From assembly GCA_036374835.1 (NCBI GenBank), contig DASUTB010000132.1:51140-115139 (forward strand): a DNA stretch of 64,000 nucleotides, given 5' to 3'. The stretch is from DASUTB01 sp036374835 (lineage in GTDB: Bacteria > Actinomycetota > Actinomycetes > Jiangellales > Jiangellaceae). The notes under the pieces are model-generated. The model had not been told where the DNA came from. It saw only the letters and a program-made list of their open reading frames with translations, and made no database searches. Each line of letters starts with the position of its first letter. The first letter of the stretch is position 1. Both the position numbers and the translations under genes were made by a program. Shown here one piece after another: positions 16,119 to 25,140 of this stretch.

Positions 16119-17624
16119 GTGACTGCACTGACCTTGTCCTCCGCCAACCCGACCGGCCTCAAAGTCGATGCCATCGTCGTGGGAGTCGCCGCCAACGATG
16201 GCGACCCGGCACTGCTGCCCGGCGCGGAGGCGGTCGACGCCGCCCTCGATGGATCGCTGGCGGCCACACTCACGCAGGTCGGTGCCACCGGCAAGGCCGA
16301 CGAGGTCACGAAGCTGCCCATGAGAGACGCCGTCACCGCACCCCTGCTGGTCGTCGTCGGCGTCGGCAAGCTGACCGGTGACGAACCCACCCTCGAACAG
16401 ATCCGCCGCGCGGCCGGCGCCGCTGCCCGGGCACTGGCCGGGACCGACGCCGCGGCGTTCTCGCTGCCGGCATCCGGCCCGAAGCAGGCCGGCGCCGTGG
16501 CCGAAGGTGTGCTGCTCGGCGTCTACTCGTACGACGAGTACAAGACCAATGACGACGTCAAGGCGCCGCTGAACGCGGTGACCCTCGTCGGACCCGGCGT
16601 GAAGGCGAAGGCGATCAAGACCGCCGTCGATCGCGCCACCGTCGTCGCGGACGCGGTCAACCAGGCGCGAAACTGGGTGAACACGCCGCCGCGCGATCTT
16701 CCGCCGAAGAACCTCGCCGATGCCGCGGTCAAGTACACGAAAGGCGCGAAGGTCGACGTCGAGGTGCTCGACGAGAAGGCGCTCGCCAAGGCCGGCTACG
16801 GCGGCATCATCGGCGTCGGCCAGGGCTCGTCCCGTCCGCCGCGGCTCGTCCGGATCGCGTACCGCCCGTCCGGTGCCACCAAGCACGTCGCGTTCGTCGG
16901 AAAGGGCATCACGTTCGACACCGGCGGCATCTCGCTCAAGCCGAACGACGGCATGATCACGATGAAGTCCGACATGAGCGGTGCGGCGGCGGTGTTCGCC
17001 GCCGTCGTCGCCATTGCCAAGCTCGCGCCGAAGGTGGCGGTCACCGCGTACGGCGCGCTCGCCGAGAACATGCCGTCGGGCTCGGCGCAGCGGCCGTCCG
17101 ACGTCATCACGATCTACGGCGGAAAGACGGTCGAGGTGCTCAACACCGACGCCGAGGGACGGCTCGTCATGGCCGATGCGATCGTACGAGCCGGAGAGGA
17201 CGAGCCCGACCTGATCGTGGACGTCGCGACCTTGACCGGGGCGCAGGTCGTCGCACTCGGTACGCGGGTCAGCGCGATCATGGCCAACGACGACGAACTG
17301 CTCGAGCAGGTCCACAACGCGTCCGAGCGCGCCGGAGACCAGATGTGGCCGCTGCCGCTCCCGGAGGAGATGCGCGAGAAGCTTGACTCTTCGGTCGCCG
17401 ACATCGCCAACGTGGGCGACCGCAACGGTGGTGCGCTCCAGGCGGGCGTGTTCCTGAAGGAGTTCGTGGCCGATGGCATCAAGTGGGCGCACCTCGACAT
17501 CGCCGGGCCCGCATTCGGCGACAAGGCGTTCGGCTATACGCCGAAAGGTGGAACCGGGGCGGCCGTCCGTACCCTCGTTCAGATCGTCGCGGACGTGGCG
17601 GACGGAACGATCGCCGCAGAATGA
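16119..17624 (+). CDS. pepA: Leucyl aminopeptidase (M17)
   Basis: A 501-residue M17 aminopeptidase. The GTG at 16119 is preceded by AGAGGAG seven bases upstream; the longer frame from 16029 would overlap gcvT. The C-terminal catalytic domain contains the metal and active-site motifs VGKGITFDTGGISLKP, MKSDMSGAAAV and NTDAEGRLVMADA. It is a hexameric cytosolic enzyme that removes N-terminal residues in peptide turnover. Its TGA stop is the start of repeat copy 2. Confidence 0.95.
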   Translation: MTALTLSSANPTGLKVDAIVVGVAANDGDPALLPGAEAVDAALDGSLAATLTQVGATGKADEVTKLPMRDAVTAPLLVVVGVGKLTGDEPTLEQIRRAAGAAARALAGTDAAAFSLPASGPKQAGAVAEGVLLGVYSYDEYKTNDDVKAPLNAVTLVGPGVKAKAIKTAVDRATVVADAVNQARNWVNTPPRDLPPKNLADAAVKYTKGAKVDVEVLDEKALAKAGYGGIIGVGQGSSRPPRLVRIAYRPSGATKHVAFVGKGITFDTGGISLKPNDGMITMKSDMSGAAAVFAAVVAIAKLAPKVAVTAYGALAENMPSGSAQRPSDVITIYGGKTVEVLNTDAEGRLVMADAIVRAGEDEPDLIVDVATLTGAQVVALGTRVSAIMANDDELLEQVHNASERAGDQMWPLPLPEEMREKLDSSVADIANVGDRNGGALQAGVFLKEFVADGIKWAHLDIAGPAFGDKAFGYTPKGGTGAAVRTLVQIVADVADGTIAAE

Positions 17625-17822
17625 TCACGTAAAGCTCCGAAGCTCCGGCTTTACGTTGCTTGCAGCGCGAGCATCGCGGGTAATCGCGGCGCATCGGCTC
17701 GGGCGAACGGTCTCGCCCGGCCACTCCGGGCGGCTGGGGGAACCTTTGCGGGCGCTTCCTATGCTTTGCGCGGTCCACAGACGTGGTTTGGCCGGGAAAC
17801 GCCAGCTTTTACGTGATCATTC
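17619..17822. repeat. TGATCACGT-family repeat, copy 2 (paired inverted units)
   Basis: A 204-base element between convergent genes. The left end GAATGATCACGTAAAG is mirrored at the right end (AGCTTTTACGTGATCATTC, 17804-17822). Each end carries its own small stem (AAGCTCCGAAGCTCCGGCTT on the left). Read inward from the right, the sequence ACCGCGCAAAGCAT matches copy 1 (GACCGCGTAGAGCAT), so this is two units head to head. Confidence 0.75.
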
Positions 17823-17834
17823 TGAGTGCGGTCT

Positions 17835-18161
17835 TCATTTCTTGCGCTCGCGCAGGCGGCGGTTGTACTCCCGCATGCGGGGCGGGTATCCGACGATCTG
17901 CGCGTCGTAGACCGGGATCTCCAGTTTGCGGGCGAACTCTTCCGCGGCCTGTGGATCCCGGATGCGGCGGCGCGTCCACTCACCGTCATGCGCGACCAAC
18001 AGCATCGTGGTCGACGTCATCGTCGTCGCAGGCTCGACGAACGCCTCGACGCCCTCGCGTGACTTCACGAAATCCTTCAACGCGGCGGTGTCTTCGCCGT
18101 CGGCGGCCCGATCCAGCGTTCCCTCTGGGCTCTTGGGCTTCCGCCGGCCGAATAAGCGCAT
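17835..18161 (-). CDS. Conserved actinobacterial protein of unknown function
   Basis: A 108-residue protein starting MRLFGRRKPKSPEG; an in-frame start at 18173 would add four residues. A basic N-terminus is followed by an alpha/beta stretch (TTMLLVAHDGEWTRRRIRDPQAA, KLEIPVYDAQIVGYPPRMREY) and a very basic tail (RRLRERKK). No membrane segment or catalytic motif is recognised. Similar small proteins sit next to pepA/lpd in other actinobacteria as far as I recall, but no function is known. Confidence 0.7.
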   Translation of the reverse strand: MRLFGRRKPKSPEGTLDRAADGEDTAALKDFVKSREGVEAFVEPATTMTSTTMLLVAHDGEWTRRRIRDPQAAEEFARKLEIPVYDAQIVGYPPRMREYNRRLRERKK

Positions 18162-18341
18162 GGCATACACCATACGTAACGAATCAAGGTCCTCTGCAAC
18201 CCCCGGCGATCTGCACGGGCGGCGAGGCCCGGTGAACCGCTAGCCCGCTCGCGGCGACCGGCCTGGTGGTGGGAGGATGTTCACGACGCGGCTATAGCCA
18301 GGCCGTTATCACCGTACGACTCTTCACAAGGGAGTAACCTC

Positions 18342-19751
18342 GTGGCCAACACGGCGAGTGGGTCCACCAACTCTTCGCAATCGACTTGGGATCTGGTCGT
18401 CCTGGGCGGCGGCAGCGGCGGCTATGCGTGTGCACTGCGCGCTGCCGAGCTGGGCCTCTCGGTGGCGCTCATCGAGAAGGACAAGGTCGGGGGCACCTGC
18501 CTGCACTACGGCTGTATCCCGACCAAGGCGCTGCTGCACGCGGCCGAGGTGGCCGATTCGACGCGCGACGCCGACCAGTTCGGGATCACCGCGTCGCTCG
18601 ACGGCATCGACGTCGCCGGGGTGAACAAATACAAGGACGGCGTCGTCTCGCGGCTCTACAAGGGCCTGACCGGGCTGATCAAGTCCCGCAAGATCGTCAC
18701 CATCGAGGGCGAGGGCAAGCTCGTCGCACCGAACGCCGTCGAGGTTAACGGCACAAGATATGAAGGCAGGACGGTCGTACTGGCCAGCGGGTCGTACGCG
18801 AAGTCGTTGCCCGGCTTGGAGCTGGACGGCGAGCGGGTGATCTCCAGCTACGAGGCACTGATGCTCGAGCGGATCCCGGAATCGGTCGTCGTGCTCGGCG
18901 GCGGAGTCATCGGCGTCGAGTTCGCGAGCGTCTGGCGCTCGTTCGGCTCCGAGGTGACGATCGTCGAAGCCCTGCCGCACCTCGTACCCGCTGAGGACGA
19001 GGCATGCTCGAAGGCCGTGGAGCGGGCGTTCCGTAAACGCGGCATCGGCTTCAAGACCGGTACGCCGTTCAAGGGCGTCGAACACACCGACAACGGCGTG
19101 CGGATCACGCTCGAGTCCGGCGACTCGCTGGACGCCGAACTCCTTCTCGTCGCGGTCGGCCGCGGCCCGACCACTGAGGGACTCGGCTACGACACGGTCG
19201 GTGTCACGATGGACCGGGGTTTCGTGCCGACGGACGAGCGGCTGCGCACGAACGTGCCGGGCGTGTACGCGGTCGGCGACATCGTGCCCGGCCTGCAGCT
19301 CGCGCACCGCGGCTTCCAGCAGGGCATCTTCGTCGCCGAGGAGGTCGCCGGACTCAACCCGGTGCCGATCGACGAGGCCGGCATCCCGCGCGTCACCTAC
19401 TGCGACCCGGAGGTCGCGTCCGTCGGGCTCACCGAGGCCCAGGCGACGCAGAAGTACGGCGCGGACGCGGTCGAGACGTACCAATACGACCTCGGCGGCA
19501 ACGGCAAGAGCCAGATCCTCAAGACGCAGGGCTTCGCCAAGCTCGTTCGCGAAAAGGACGGGCCCGTCGTAGGCGTTCACATGGTCGGTGCCCGCGTCGG
19601 CGAGCTGATCAGCGAAGCTCAGCTCATCTACAACTGGGAGGCGCTGCCCGCCGAAGTCGCCCAGCTGATCCACCCCCACCCCACGCAGAGCGAGGCACTC
19701 GGCGAGGCTCACCTCGCGCTGGCTGGAAAACCACTGCACGTGCACGGCTGA
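18342..19751 (+). CDS. lpdA: Dihydrolipoyl dehydrogenase (E3)
   Basis: A 469-residue flavoprotein. The GTG start has GGGAG about eight bases upstream. FAD-binding GGGSGGYACALRAAELG, redox-active GGTCLHYGC (Cys53 and Cys58), NAD-binding GGGVIGVEFASVWRSFG, and the interface His motif HPHPTQSEALGE are all intact. It reoxidises dihydrolipoamide of the 2-oxo acid dehydrogenases and the glycine cleavage H protein. It is 56 bases upstream of sucB and probably in the same transcript. Confidence 0.96.
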   Translation: MANTASGSTNSSQSTWDLVVLGGGSGGYACALRAAELGLSVALIEKDKVGGTCLHYGCIPTKALLHAAEVADSTRDADQFGITASLDGIDVAGVNKYKDGVVSRLYKGLTGLIKSRKIVTIEGEGKLVAPNAVEVNGTRYEGRTVVLASGSYAKSLPGLELDGERVISSYEALMLERIPESVVVLGGGVIGVEFASVWRSFGSEVTIVEALPHLVPAEDEACSKAVERAFRKRGIGFKTGTPFKGVEHTDNGVRITLESGDSLDAELLLVAVGRGPTTEGLGYDTVGVTMDRGFVPTDERLRTNVPGVYAVGDIVPGLQLAHRGFQQGIFVAEEVAGLNPVPIDEAGIPRVTYCDPEVASVGLTEAQATQKYGADAVETYQYDLGGNGKSQILKTQGFAKLVREKDGPVVGVHMVGARVGELISEAQLIYNWEALPAEVAQLIHPHPTQSEALGEAHLALAGKPLHVHG

Positions 19752-19807
19752 CGTACCGCTGCGGGGTACGCTGAGCCGCGGAGATTACCTTCGAAAGGAT
19801 TGCGACG

Positions 19808-21673
19808 ATGGCGACGTCTGTCACCCTGCCCGCACTCGGCGAGAGCGTGACCGAGGGCACTGTGACCCGATGGCTCAAACAGCCCGGCGAGCAGGTCGAA
19901 GCGGACGAGCCGCTGCTCGAGATTTCCACCGACAAGGTCGACACCGAGATCCCGTCGCCGGTCGCCGGAACCTTGCTCGAGATCAAGGTCGGCGAGGACG
20001 AGACCGTCGAGGTCGGCGCCGAACTCGCCACCATCGGTTCTGCGGACGAAGCCCCGGCCCAAGATGGACCGGACCAGGGCGCCCCGGCACAGGAAGGGTC
20101 GTCGCAGGCCGCCGGGTCGGACGCCGCCGAGAAGCAGGAACCGGCGGACGACGAGGAACCACTGCTTGAACAACGGCCCTCCGCAGCGTCCGACGCCGAG
20201 TCCGATCAAGCGGAGGACGCCGATCAGGCCGAACCGCCTCCGGCAGGCCAGAAGCCGTCGTCGGGGAACGGCACGTCGGTGACGCTGCCCGCCCTCGGCG
20301 AGAGCGTGACCGAGGGCACCGTCACGCGCTGGCTCAAACAGGTCGGCGACGAGGTGCAGGCCGACGAGCCGCTGCTGGAGATTTCCACCGACAAGGTCGA
20401 CACCGAGATCCCGTCGCCGGTCGCCGGAACCTTGCTCGAGATCAAGGTCGGCGAGGACGAAACGATCGAGGTCGGCGCCGAACTCGCCGTCATCGGCTCT
20501 GGAGACGGCGCCGCTGCACAGCAGCCTGCCCCGGCTGAGGAAGCGCCCGCCAAGGAGGAACCGGAGCAAGCTCCGGCCGAGGAAGCCCCGGCCGAGGTGG
20601 AGGCCGAAGCTCAGAAGGCAGAGCCGGCCGAAAAGGCCCCTGCGCAGCAAGCTCCCGCCGCCGAGCCGACCGCACCGCAGACGCCGCCCAAGGCCACCGA
20701 GCCGCCGGCGCGCGCGCCGGAGCCGGAGGCAGCGCCGGCGGCAGGTAACGGCTCGCCCTACGTCACGCCGCTGGTCCGCAAGCTTGCGACGCAGCACGGC
20801 GTCGACCTGTCCACCGTCGAGGGAACGGGCGTCGGCGGACGCATCCGTAAGCAGGACGTGCTCGCCGCCGCCGAGTCCGCCAAGGCACCCGAACCGCAGG
20901 CCGCTCCGGCCGCGGCCACGAAGCCGTCCGAACCGGAGGTGGCGCCGAGTTCGCTGCGCGGCACAACCGAGTCGCTGAGCCGGCTGCGCAAGGTCATCGC
21001 GGCACGGGTGCACGAAGCGATCCAGAACACCGCGCAGCTCACCACGGTGATCGAAGTCGACGTCACTGCGATCGCTCAGCTGCGCGACAAGGTCAAGAAG
21101 AGGTTCGAGGAGCGCGAAGGCGTCAAGCTCTCCTTCCTGCCGTTCTTCGCCAAGGCGGCGCTCGAGGCACTCAAGGAGCACCCGAAGATCAACGCGTCGA
21201 TCGACGTCGAGGCCGGCACGGTGACGTATCACGACACCGAGAATCTCGTCATCGCCGTCGACACCGATCGTGGTCTGATGGTCCCGGTGATCCATAACGC
21301 CGGCGACCTCAACATCGCCGGGCTGACCAAACGCATCGCCGACCTTGCCGAGCGCACACGGAGCAACCAGCTCAAGCCGGACGAGGTCGCCGGTGGCACA
21401 TTCACGCTCACGAATACCGGGAGCCGCGGCGCGCTGTTCGACACGCCGATCTTCTTCGAGCCGCAGGTCGCCATCCTGGGCACGGGCGCGGTCGTCAAGC
21501 GGCCGGTTGTCGTCACCGGCGAACTCGGCGAGACGATCGCCATCCGGCACATGATGTACCTGGCGCTCAGCTATGATCATCGGCTGATCGACGGCGCGGA
21601 TGCGGCCCGATTCCTCGCCACGATCAAGCAGCGGCTTGAAGCAGGTCAGTTCGAGGGCGATCTGGGCGTCTGA
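19808..21673 (+). CDS. sucB: Dihydrolipoamide acyltransferase E2 (2-oxoglutarate/pyruvate dehydrogenase), two lipoyl domains
   Basis: A 621-residue E2. Two lipoyl domains (residues about 2-77 and 155-230) carry the lipoylation motif ISTDKVDTEIPSP with Lys43 and Lys196. They are followed by long Ala/Pro/Glu linkers, a peripheral subunit-binding domain (TPLVRKLATQHGVDLS, about 320-355) and the catalytic domain with LSYDHRLIDGADA. It transfers the acyl group to CoA. The lipoyl repeats are identical over 83 bases of DNA (19919-20001 and 20378-20460). In actinobacteria this E2 may serve both pyruvate and 2-oxoglutarate complexes. lpd is just upstream and lipB/lipA are 3 kb downstream. Confidence 0.95.
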   Translation: MATSVTLPALGESVTEGTVTRWLKQPGEQVEADEPLLEISTDKVDTEIPSPVAGTLLEIKVGEDETVEVGAELATIGSADEAPAQDGPDQGAPAQEGSSQAAGSDAAEKQEPADDEEPLLEQRPSAASDAESDQAEDADQAEPPPAGQKPSSGNGTSVTLPALGESVTEGTVTRWLKQVGDEVQADEPLLEISTDKVDTEIPSPVAGTLLEIKVGEDETIEVGAELAVIGSGDGAAAQQPAPAEEAPAKEEPEQAPAEEAPAEVEAEAQKAEPAEKAPAQQAPAAEPTAPQTPPKATEPPARAPEPEAAPAAGNGSPYVTPLVRKLATQHGVDLSTVEGTGVGGRIRKQDVLAAAESAKAPEPQAAPAAATKPSEPEVAPSSLRGTTESLSRLRKVIAARVHEAIQNTAQLTTVIEVDVTAIAQLRDKVKKRFEEREGVKLSFLPFFAKAALEALKEHPKINASIDVEAGTVTYHDTENLVIAVDTDRGLMVPVIHNAGDLNIAGLTKRIADLAERTRSNQLKPDEVAGGTFTLTNTGSRGALFDTPIFFEPQVAILGTGAVVKRPVVVTGELGETIAIRHMMYLALSYDHRLIDGADAARFLATIKQRLEAGQFEGDLGV

Positions 21674-21718
21674 ACGTCGCTGACGCGAGCGGCACCTAGA
21701 GCCGGGGGCGAGAATACG

Positions 21719-22639
21719 GTGACAATGCGGATAGCGATATCCGGCTCGTCCGGACTGATCGGCAATGCACTCAAAGGTTCCCTCACCGCGGACGAGCACG
21801 AGGTGGTGACGCTCGTCCGCCGTGCGGCCGGACCCGGCGAGATCGGCTGGAATCCGGATACCGGCACGCTCGACGCCGCGGCTCTTGAAGGGTTCGACGC
21901 GATCGTCAATCTCAACGGCGCGCCGATCGCCGGGCGCCGGTGGTCGGCGGCCTACAAGAAGGTCCTGCTCGCCAGCCGCACGAACGCCACCCGAACACTC
22001 GCCGAAACGATCAAGAGACTGGACGATCCGCCGCGAGTGTTCGTCTCGGCGTCGGCGATCGACTACTACGGCCTCGGACGCGGCTCCGATGTCCTCGACG
22101 AGGACGAGCCGGCCGGCACCGACTTCCTTGCACGCCTTGTGGACTATTGGGAGGAAGCCGCCTCGCCGGCCGTCCATGCCGGCGTCGCGGTGGTATATCC
22201 GAGATTCGGAAACGTGATCAGCGCCAGAGGTGGGCCGCTGGCGGCTATGCTGCCCCGGTTCCGACTCGGGCTCGGCGGCCCGATCGCCGGTGGGTGGCAT
22301 TACTGGAGCGCTGTTTCAGTCGTCGATGCGACGCGCGCGCTGCGTTTCCTCATCGACACGCTGGGCTGCACCGGGTCGTACAACGTCACCGCACCGGAGC
22401 CGGTCACCCAGGGCGAGTTCGTGCGCACGCTGGCCGATGAGCTACATCGCCCCGCGCTCCTGCCGGTTCCGGCCCTCGCACTGCAGATCCGTTACGGCGA
22501 GCTCGTGGAATACATCGTGGCCAGCCGTCGGGTGCTACCGCGCCGGCTCGTGGAGGCGGGCTTCGAGTTCGACCACCCGGACACCCGCTCCATCATCAAA
22601 GCGGCACTCCGCAACCCAATGACCGCCAAAACAGAATGA
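21719..22639 (+). CDS. TIGR01777-type NAD(P)-dependent epimerase
   Basis: A 306-residue extended short-chain dehydrogenase-like protein. The Rossmann motif is RIAISGSSGLIGNAL. VNLNGAPIAGRRWSAAYKK, SASAIDYYG and TAPEPVTQGEF fit the TIGR01777 (YfcH/SulA-like) family, whose substrate is unknown. The GTG at 21719 has a GGGGGCGAG site at good spacing; the ATG at 21725 is the alternative. The gene ends in the TGA that opens repeat copy 3. Confidence 0.88.
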   Translation: MTMRIAISGSSGLIGNALKGSLTADEHEVVTLVRRAAGPGEIGWNPDTGTLDAAALEGFDAIVNLNGAPIAGRRWSAAYKKVLLASRTNATRTLAETIKRLDDPPRVFVSASAIDYYGLGRGSDVLDEDEPAGTDFLARLVDYWEEAASPAVHAGVAVVYPRFGNVISARGGPLAAMLPRFRLGLGGPIAGGWHYWSAVSVVDATRALRFLIDTLGCTGSYNVTAPEPVTQGEFVRTLADELHRPALLPVPALALQIRYGELVEYIVASRRVLPRRLVEAGFEFDHPDTRSIIKAALRNPMTAKTE

Positions 22640-22765
22640 TCACGTAAAGCTGGGACTCCCCGGCTTAACGTGCCTTGCAGGCCAAGCAAGGCCGGGAGAC
22701 GCCGCGCAACGGCCTGGAGACCCGGCGCCGTATGGCCGGGGCTTCGGAGCTTAACGTGATCATTC
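22634..22765. repeat. TGATCACGT-family repeat, copy 3 (near-complete palindrome)
   Basis: A 132-base element that nearly fills the gap between convergent genes. The ends GAATGATCACGTAAAGC and GAGCTTAACGTGATCATTC are inverted copies. The interior holds further stems (GGGACTCCCCGGCTTAACG, TTGCAGGCCAAGCAAGGCC). The left TGA is the stop of the epimerase; the minus-strand kinase-like gene stops three bases beyond the right end. Confidence 0.8.
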
Positions 22766-22767
22766 GG

Positions 22768-24381
22768 TCAACCGATGCGCCAGCTCGCCCCGTCCTCGGA
22801 CGGAACCAGCTCGATCTGCCAGGTCTGGTCCGGTGAAGCCGGCTCGCTGTGCACGACCTCACCGGCCTCGTCGACGAGCTGGTACGAGCTGATCCGGTCG
22901 GTGATCTCGATCGTCACGAGCCCACTCTCCTGCGATACGAGGGTGGCGGTCACGATCTCGAAGCTCAGGCCCTCGACGTGAACACCTTCCTCGGCATACG
23001 CCCTGAGCGCCGCGTAGTCGCGGGCAAGCCGAGGATGACTGGGTGCGTAGATATCACAGAGCAGCTCGGAGTCCAGATCGACGAACGCCTGGGCACGCAG
23101 CGTATAGAGGTTCTCGATGACGCCGGTCCAGTCGTCCGGTGACGGCGGCTGCTGCTCCGGCGCCGGATACTGGCCGCCGCACAGCTCGGACGAATCGTCG
23201 ACATCGCCTTCCGGTGCTGACGCGGGCCCGGCGAGCGGAAGGTCGTCACCGTTGATCTGATGCCACAGGACATAGATGCCGAACACCGCGATCGGAATCG
23301 CCAGGAGGACAGCAAGCCCGTAAACGATGTCACGCTTGCGGATACGGCGCCCGGCCTCGTCGTCCGCACCATCGTCGTCGCCGTCGGGTTCGTCGTCGGT
23401 CACCGGCCCGGCCGGCGCGTCCTCGCGGACGGACGCCCGCGGAGCCGCCGCTGCCCCCGCGGCGCCGGCCGCAACCGCCACGGCACCTTCGGTCGAGGCT
23501 CGACCGCGACGTGACGTCTTGCCCGTGCGGCCCGATCGCCGGGAGCGGCGGCCCCCTTCCGGCGGTTCGTCGTCCAGCTCGTCTACGGCCGGCAGGCCAG
23601 CGCCTCCGCCGGTGCCGGGCTCCGGATCCTCCTCCAGCGGCACCGGCTCCGGGTCGGCCAACGCGAACATGGCGTTCGCGAACGACTCGGCGTGAGGGCG
23701 GCGCCCCGGGTCGTTCGACAAGCTGTTCGCCAGCGCTCCGTACGTGACCGGTGGCAGGCCGGGGATCGACAACTGCCGGCCCGGCAGCCGACCGGTCAGC
23801 GCCACGACCGACACGGCCGCCATCCCGAACAGGTCCGATGACGGTGTGGCGCGGCGCCCAGCGACGACTTCCGGGGCGGCGAACCCATCACCGTTGGCGC
23901 CCGGGCGCCGTTCCCGGCTCAGCCGAGCGACGCCGACGTCGGCCAACATGGGACGCCCGTCCCCCGTGAACAGGATGTTGGACGGCTTGATCATGCCATG
24001 GATGATGCCGTGCCGGTGCGCCTCCGCCAGCCCTTGCGCGACCGGGGCACACACGGTCACGACCTCACCCGGGCGCAGTGGTCCGCGCGACGACAGCAGA
24101 TCGGCCAGACTGCCGCCGCCGGCGTAGTCCATGACGAGCGCGATGCCGTCGGGCATCTCTACTGCACCGTGCAGCGGTACCAGATGCGGATGCTGCAGGT
24201 TCGCCAATAGGCCCGCCTCTCGCGCGGCCTGGGAGCGCTCCTGCGGCGACCTGATCGGCAGCAGCTTGATCGCTACCGGGTGACCGGTCGAATCCTCGTG
24301 AGCCGCGAAGACGACCCCGAAGTCGCCACTCCCGAGCTGGCGCCCGAGGGTGTATCCGGGAACGTGCACAGCATCATCCAT
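22768..24381 (-). CDS. Membrane protein kinase homologue lacking the catalytic Asp (probable pseudokinase)
   Basis: A 537-residue Hanks-type kinase homologue. The ATP loop LGSGDFGVV (about 16-24) and the Lys of VAIKLL (Lys39) are present. The catalytic loop reads HGMIKPSNIL (128-137), where active kinases have H-R/G-D-x-K-P-x-N, so the catalytic Asp is Met130. The metal motif is DVG (148-150). A Pro/Glu/Arg-rich linker, one transmembrane helix (YGLAVLLAIPIAVFGIYVLW, about residue 355-375) and an extracellular C-terminal domain of about 140 residues follow. It may bind ATP and act as a scaffold, as known for other pseudokinases; that is inference. A promoter region is shared with divergent lipB. 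Confidence 0.85.
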   Translation of the reverse strand: MDDAVHVPGYTLGRQLGSGDFGVVFAAHEDSTGHPVAIKLLPIRSPQERSQAAREAGLLANLQHPHLVPLHGAVEMPDGIALVMDYAGGGSLADLLSSRGPLRPGEVVTVCAPVAQGLAEAHRHGIIHGMIKPSNILFTGDGRPMLADVGVARLSRERRPGANGDGFAAPEVVAGRRATPSSDLFGMAAVSVVALTGRLPGRQLSIPGLPPVTYGALANSLSNDPGRRPHAESFANAMFALADPEPVPLEEDPEPGTGGGAGLPAVDELDDEPPEGGRRSRRSGRTGKTSRRGRASTEGAVAVAAGAAGAAAAPRASVREDAPAGPVTDDEPDGDDDGADDEAGRRIRKRDIVYGLAVLLAIPIAVFGIYVLWHQINGDDLPLAGPASAPEGDVDDSSELCGGQYPAPEQQPPSPDDWTGVIENLYTLRAQAFVDLDSELLCDIYAPSHPRLARDYAALRAYAEEGVHVEGLSFEIVTATLVSQESGLVTIEITDRISSYQLVDEAGEVVHSEPASPDQTWQIELVPSEDGASWRIG

Positions 24382-24444
24382 TCAGCAATCGTGGCAAAGC
24401 CAAGCTGTTCGTGCCTGCGGCCAGAACACAATACCCTGGTGAGT

Positions 24445-25140
24445 ATGGACTTCCATGTTAGGCGATATGACGGCCTTGTCCCGTATGAGGTTGCATGGGC
24501 AGACCAGCGAAAAATACACGCCCAACGAGTCGACGACAAGATCAGCGACACGATCCTGCTACTTCAGCACTCACCCGTCTACACCGCGGGGAAACGAACC
24601 GAGCCACACGAACGTCCCTCCCCTGCCGCCAACGCCCCGGTCATCGACGTCGATCGAGGCGGGAAGATCACATGGCACGGCCCGGGCCAGCTCGTCGGCT
24701 ACCCGATCGTCAAGCTCGCCGACCCCGTCGACGTCGTGGCCTACGTCCGCCGCGTGGAGCAACTGCTCATCGACGTATGCGCCGAACTCGGCCTCGCCAC
24801 CACCCGTGTGGAGGGACGCAGCGGCGTCTGGGTACCGGGCGACGACCCCGGCGAAGGCGAAGGCGGTACCGGACGCGCCGGCGGGCGGTACCGCCCGGCC
24901 CGCAAGGTCGGAGCCATCGGCATCCGCGTCGCCCAGGGCGTGACCATGCACGGCTTCGCGCTCAACTGCGAGAACGACCTCTCCTGGTTCACCCAGATCG
25001 TGCCCTGTGGGATCGCCGATGCGGGGGTGACGTCGCTGTCCGTTGAGCTGGGCCGTCCCGTCCCGGTCGCCGAGGTCGTACCGATCGTGGAGCGGCACCT
25101 TTCCACGATCCAGGAGGCGGAACGTACGCTGGTGGTGTGA
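24445..25140 (+). CDS. lipB: Octanoyl-[acyl carrier protein]:protein octanoyltransferase
   Basis: LipB of 231 residues from the ATG at 24445; GTG at 24439 is a near alternative. No clear Shine-Dalgarno is seen. Motifs RGGKITWHGPGQLVGYPI, HGFALNCENDLSWF and the catalytic Cys in IVPCGIADAGVTSL are intact. A Gly/Glu-rich insertion (GDDPGEGEGGTGRAGGRY) before RPARKVGAIGIRVA is longer than usual. It attaches octanoate to lipoyl domains, the first step of lipoate assembly. Its stop overlaps the lipA start (GTGA). Confidence 0.95.
   Translation: MDFHVRRYDGLVPYEVAWADQRKIHAQRVDDKISDTILLLQHSPVYTAGKRTEPHERPSPAANAPVIDVDRGGKITWHGPGQLVGYPIVKLADPVDVVAYVRRVEQLLIDVCAELGLATTRVEGRSGVWVPGDDPGEGEGGTGRAGGRYRPARKVGAIGIRVAQGVTMHGFALNCENDLSWFTQIVPCGIADAGVTSLSVELGRPVPVAEVVPIVERHLSTIQEAERTLVV

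Noticed and set aside
19709..22300. Very long antisense open frame (863 residues) over sucB and the epimerase gene
   Set aside because: It is antisense to well-supported genes and its composition (Arg/Gly/Asp/His rich, no family motif) is that of a high-GC shadow frame.
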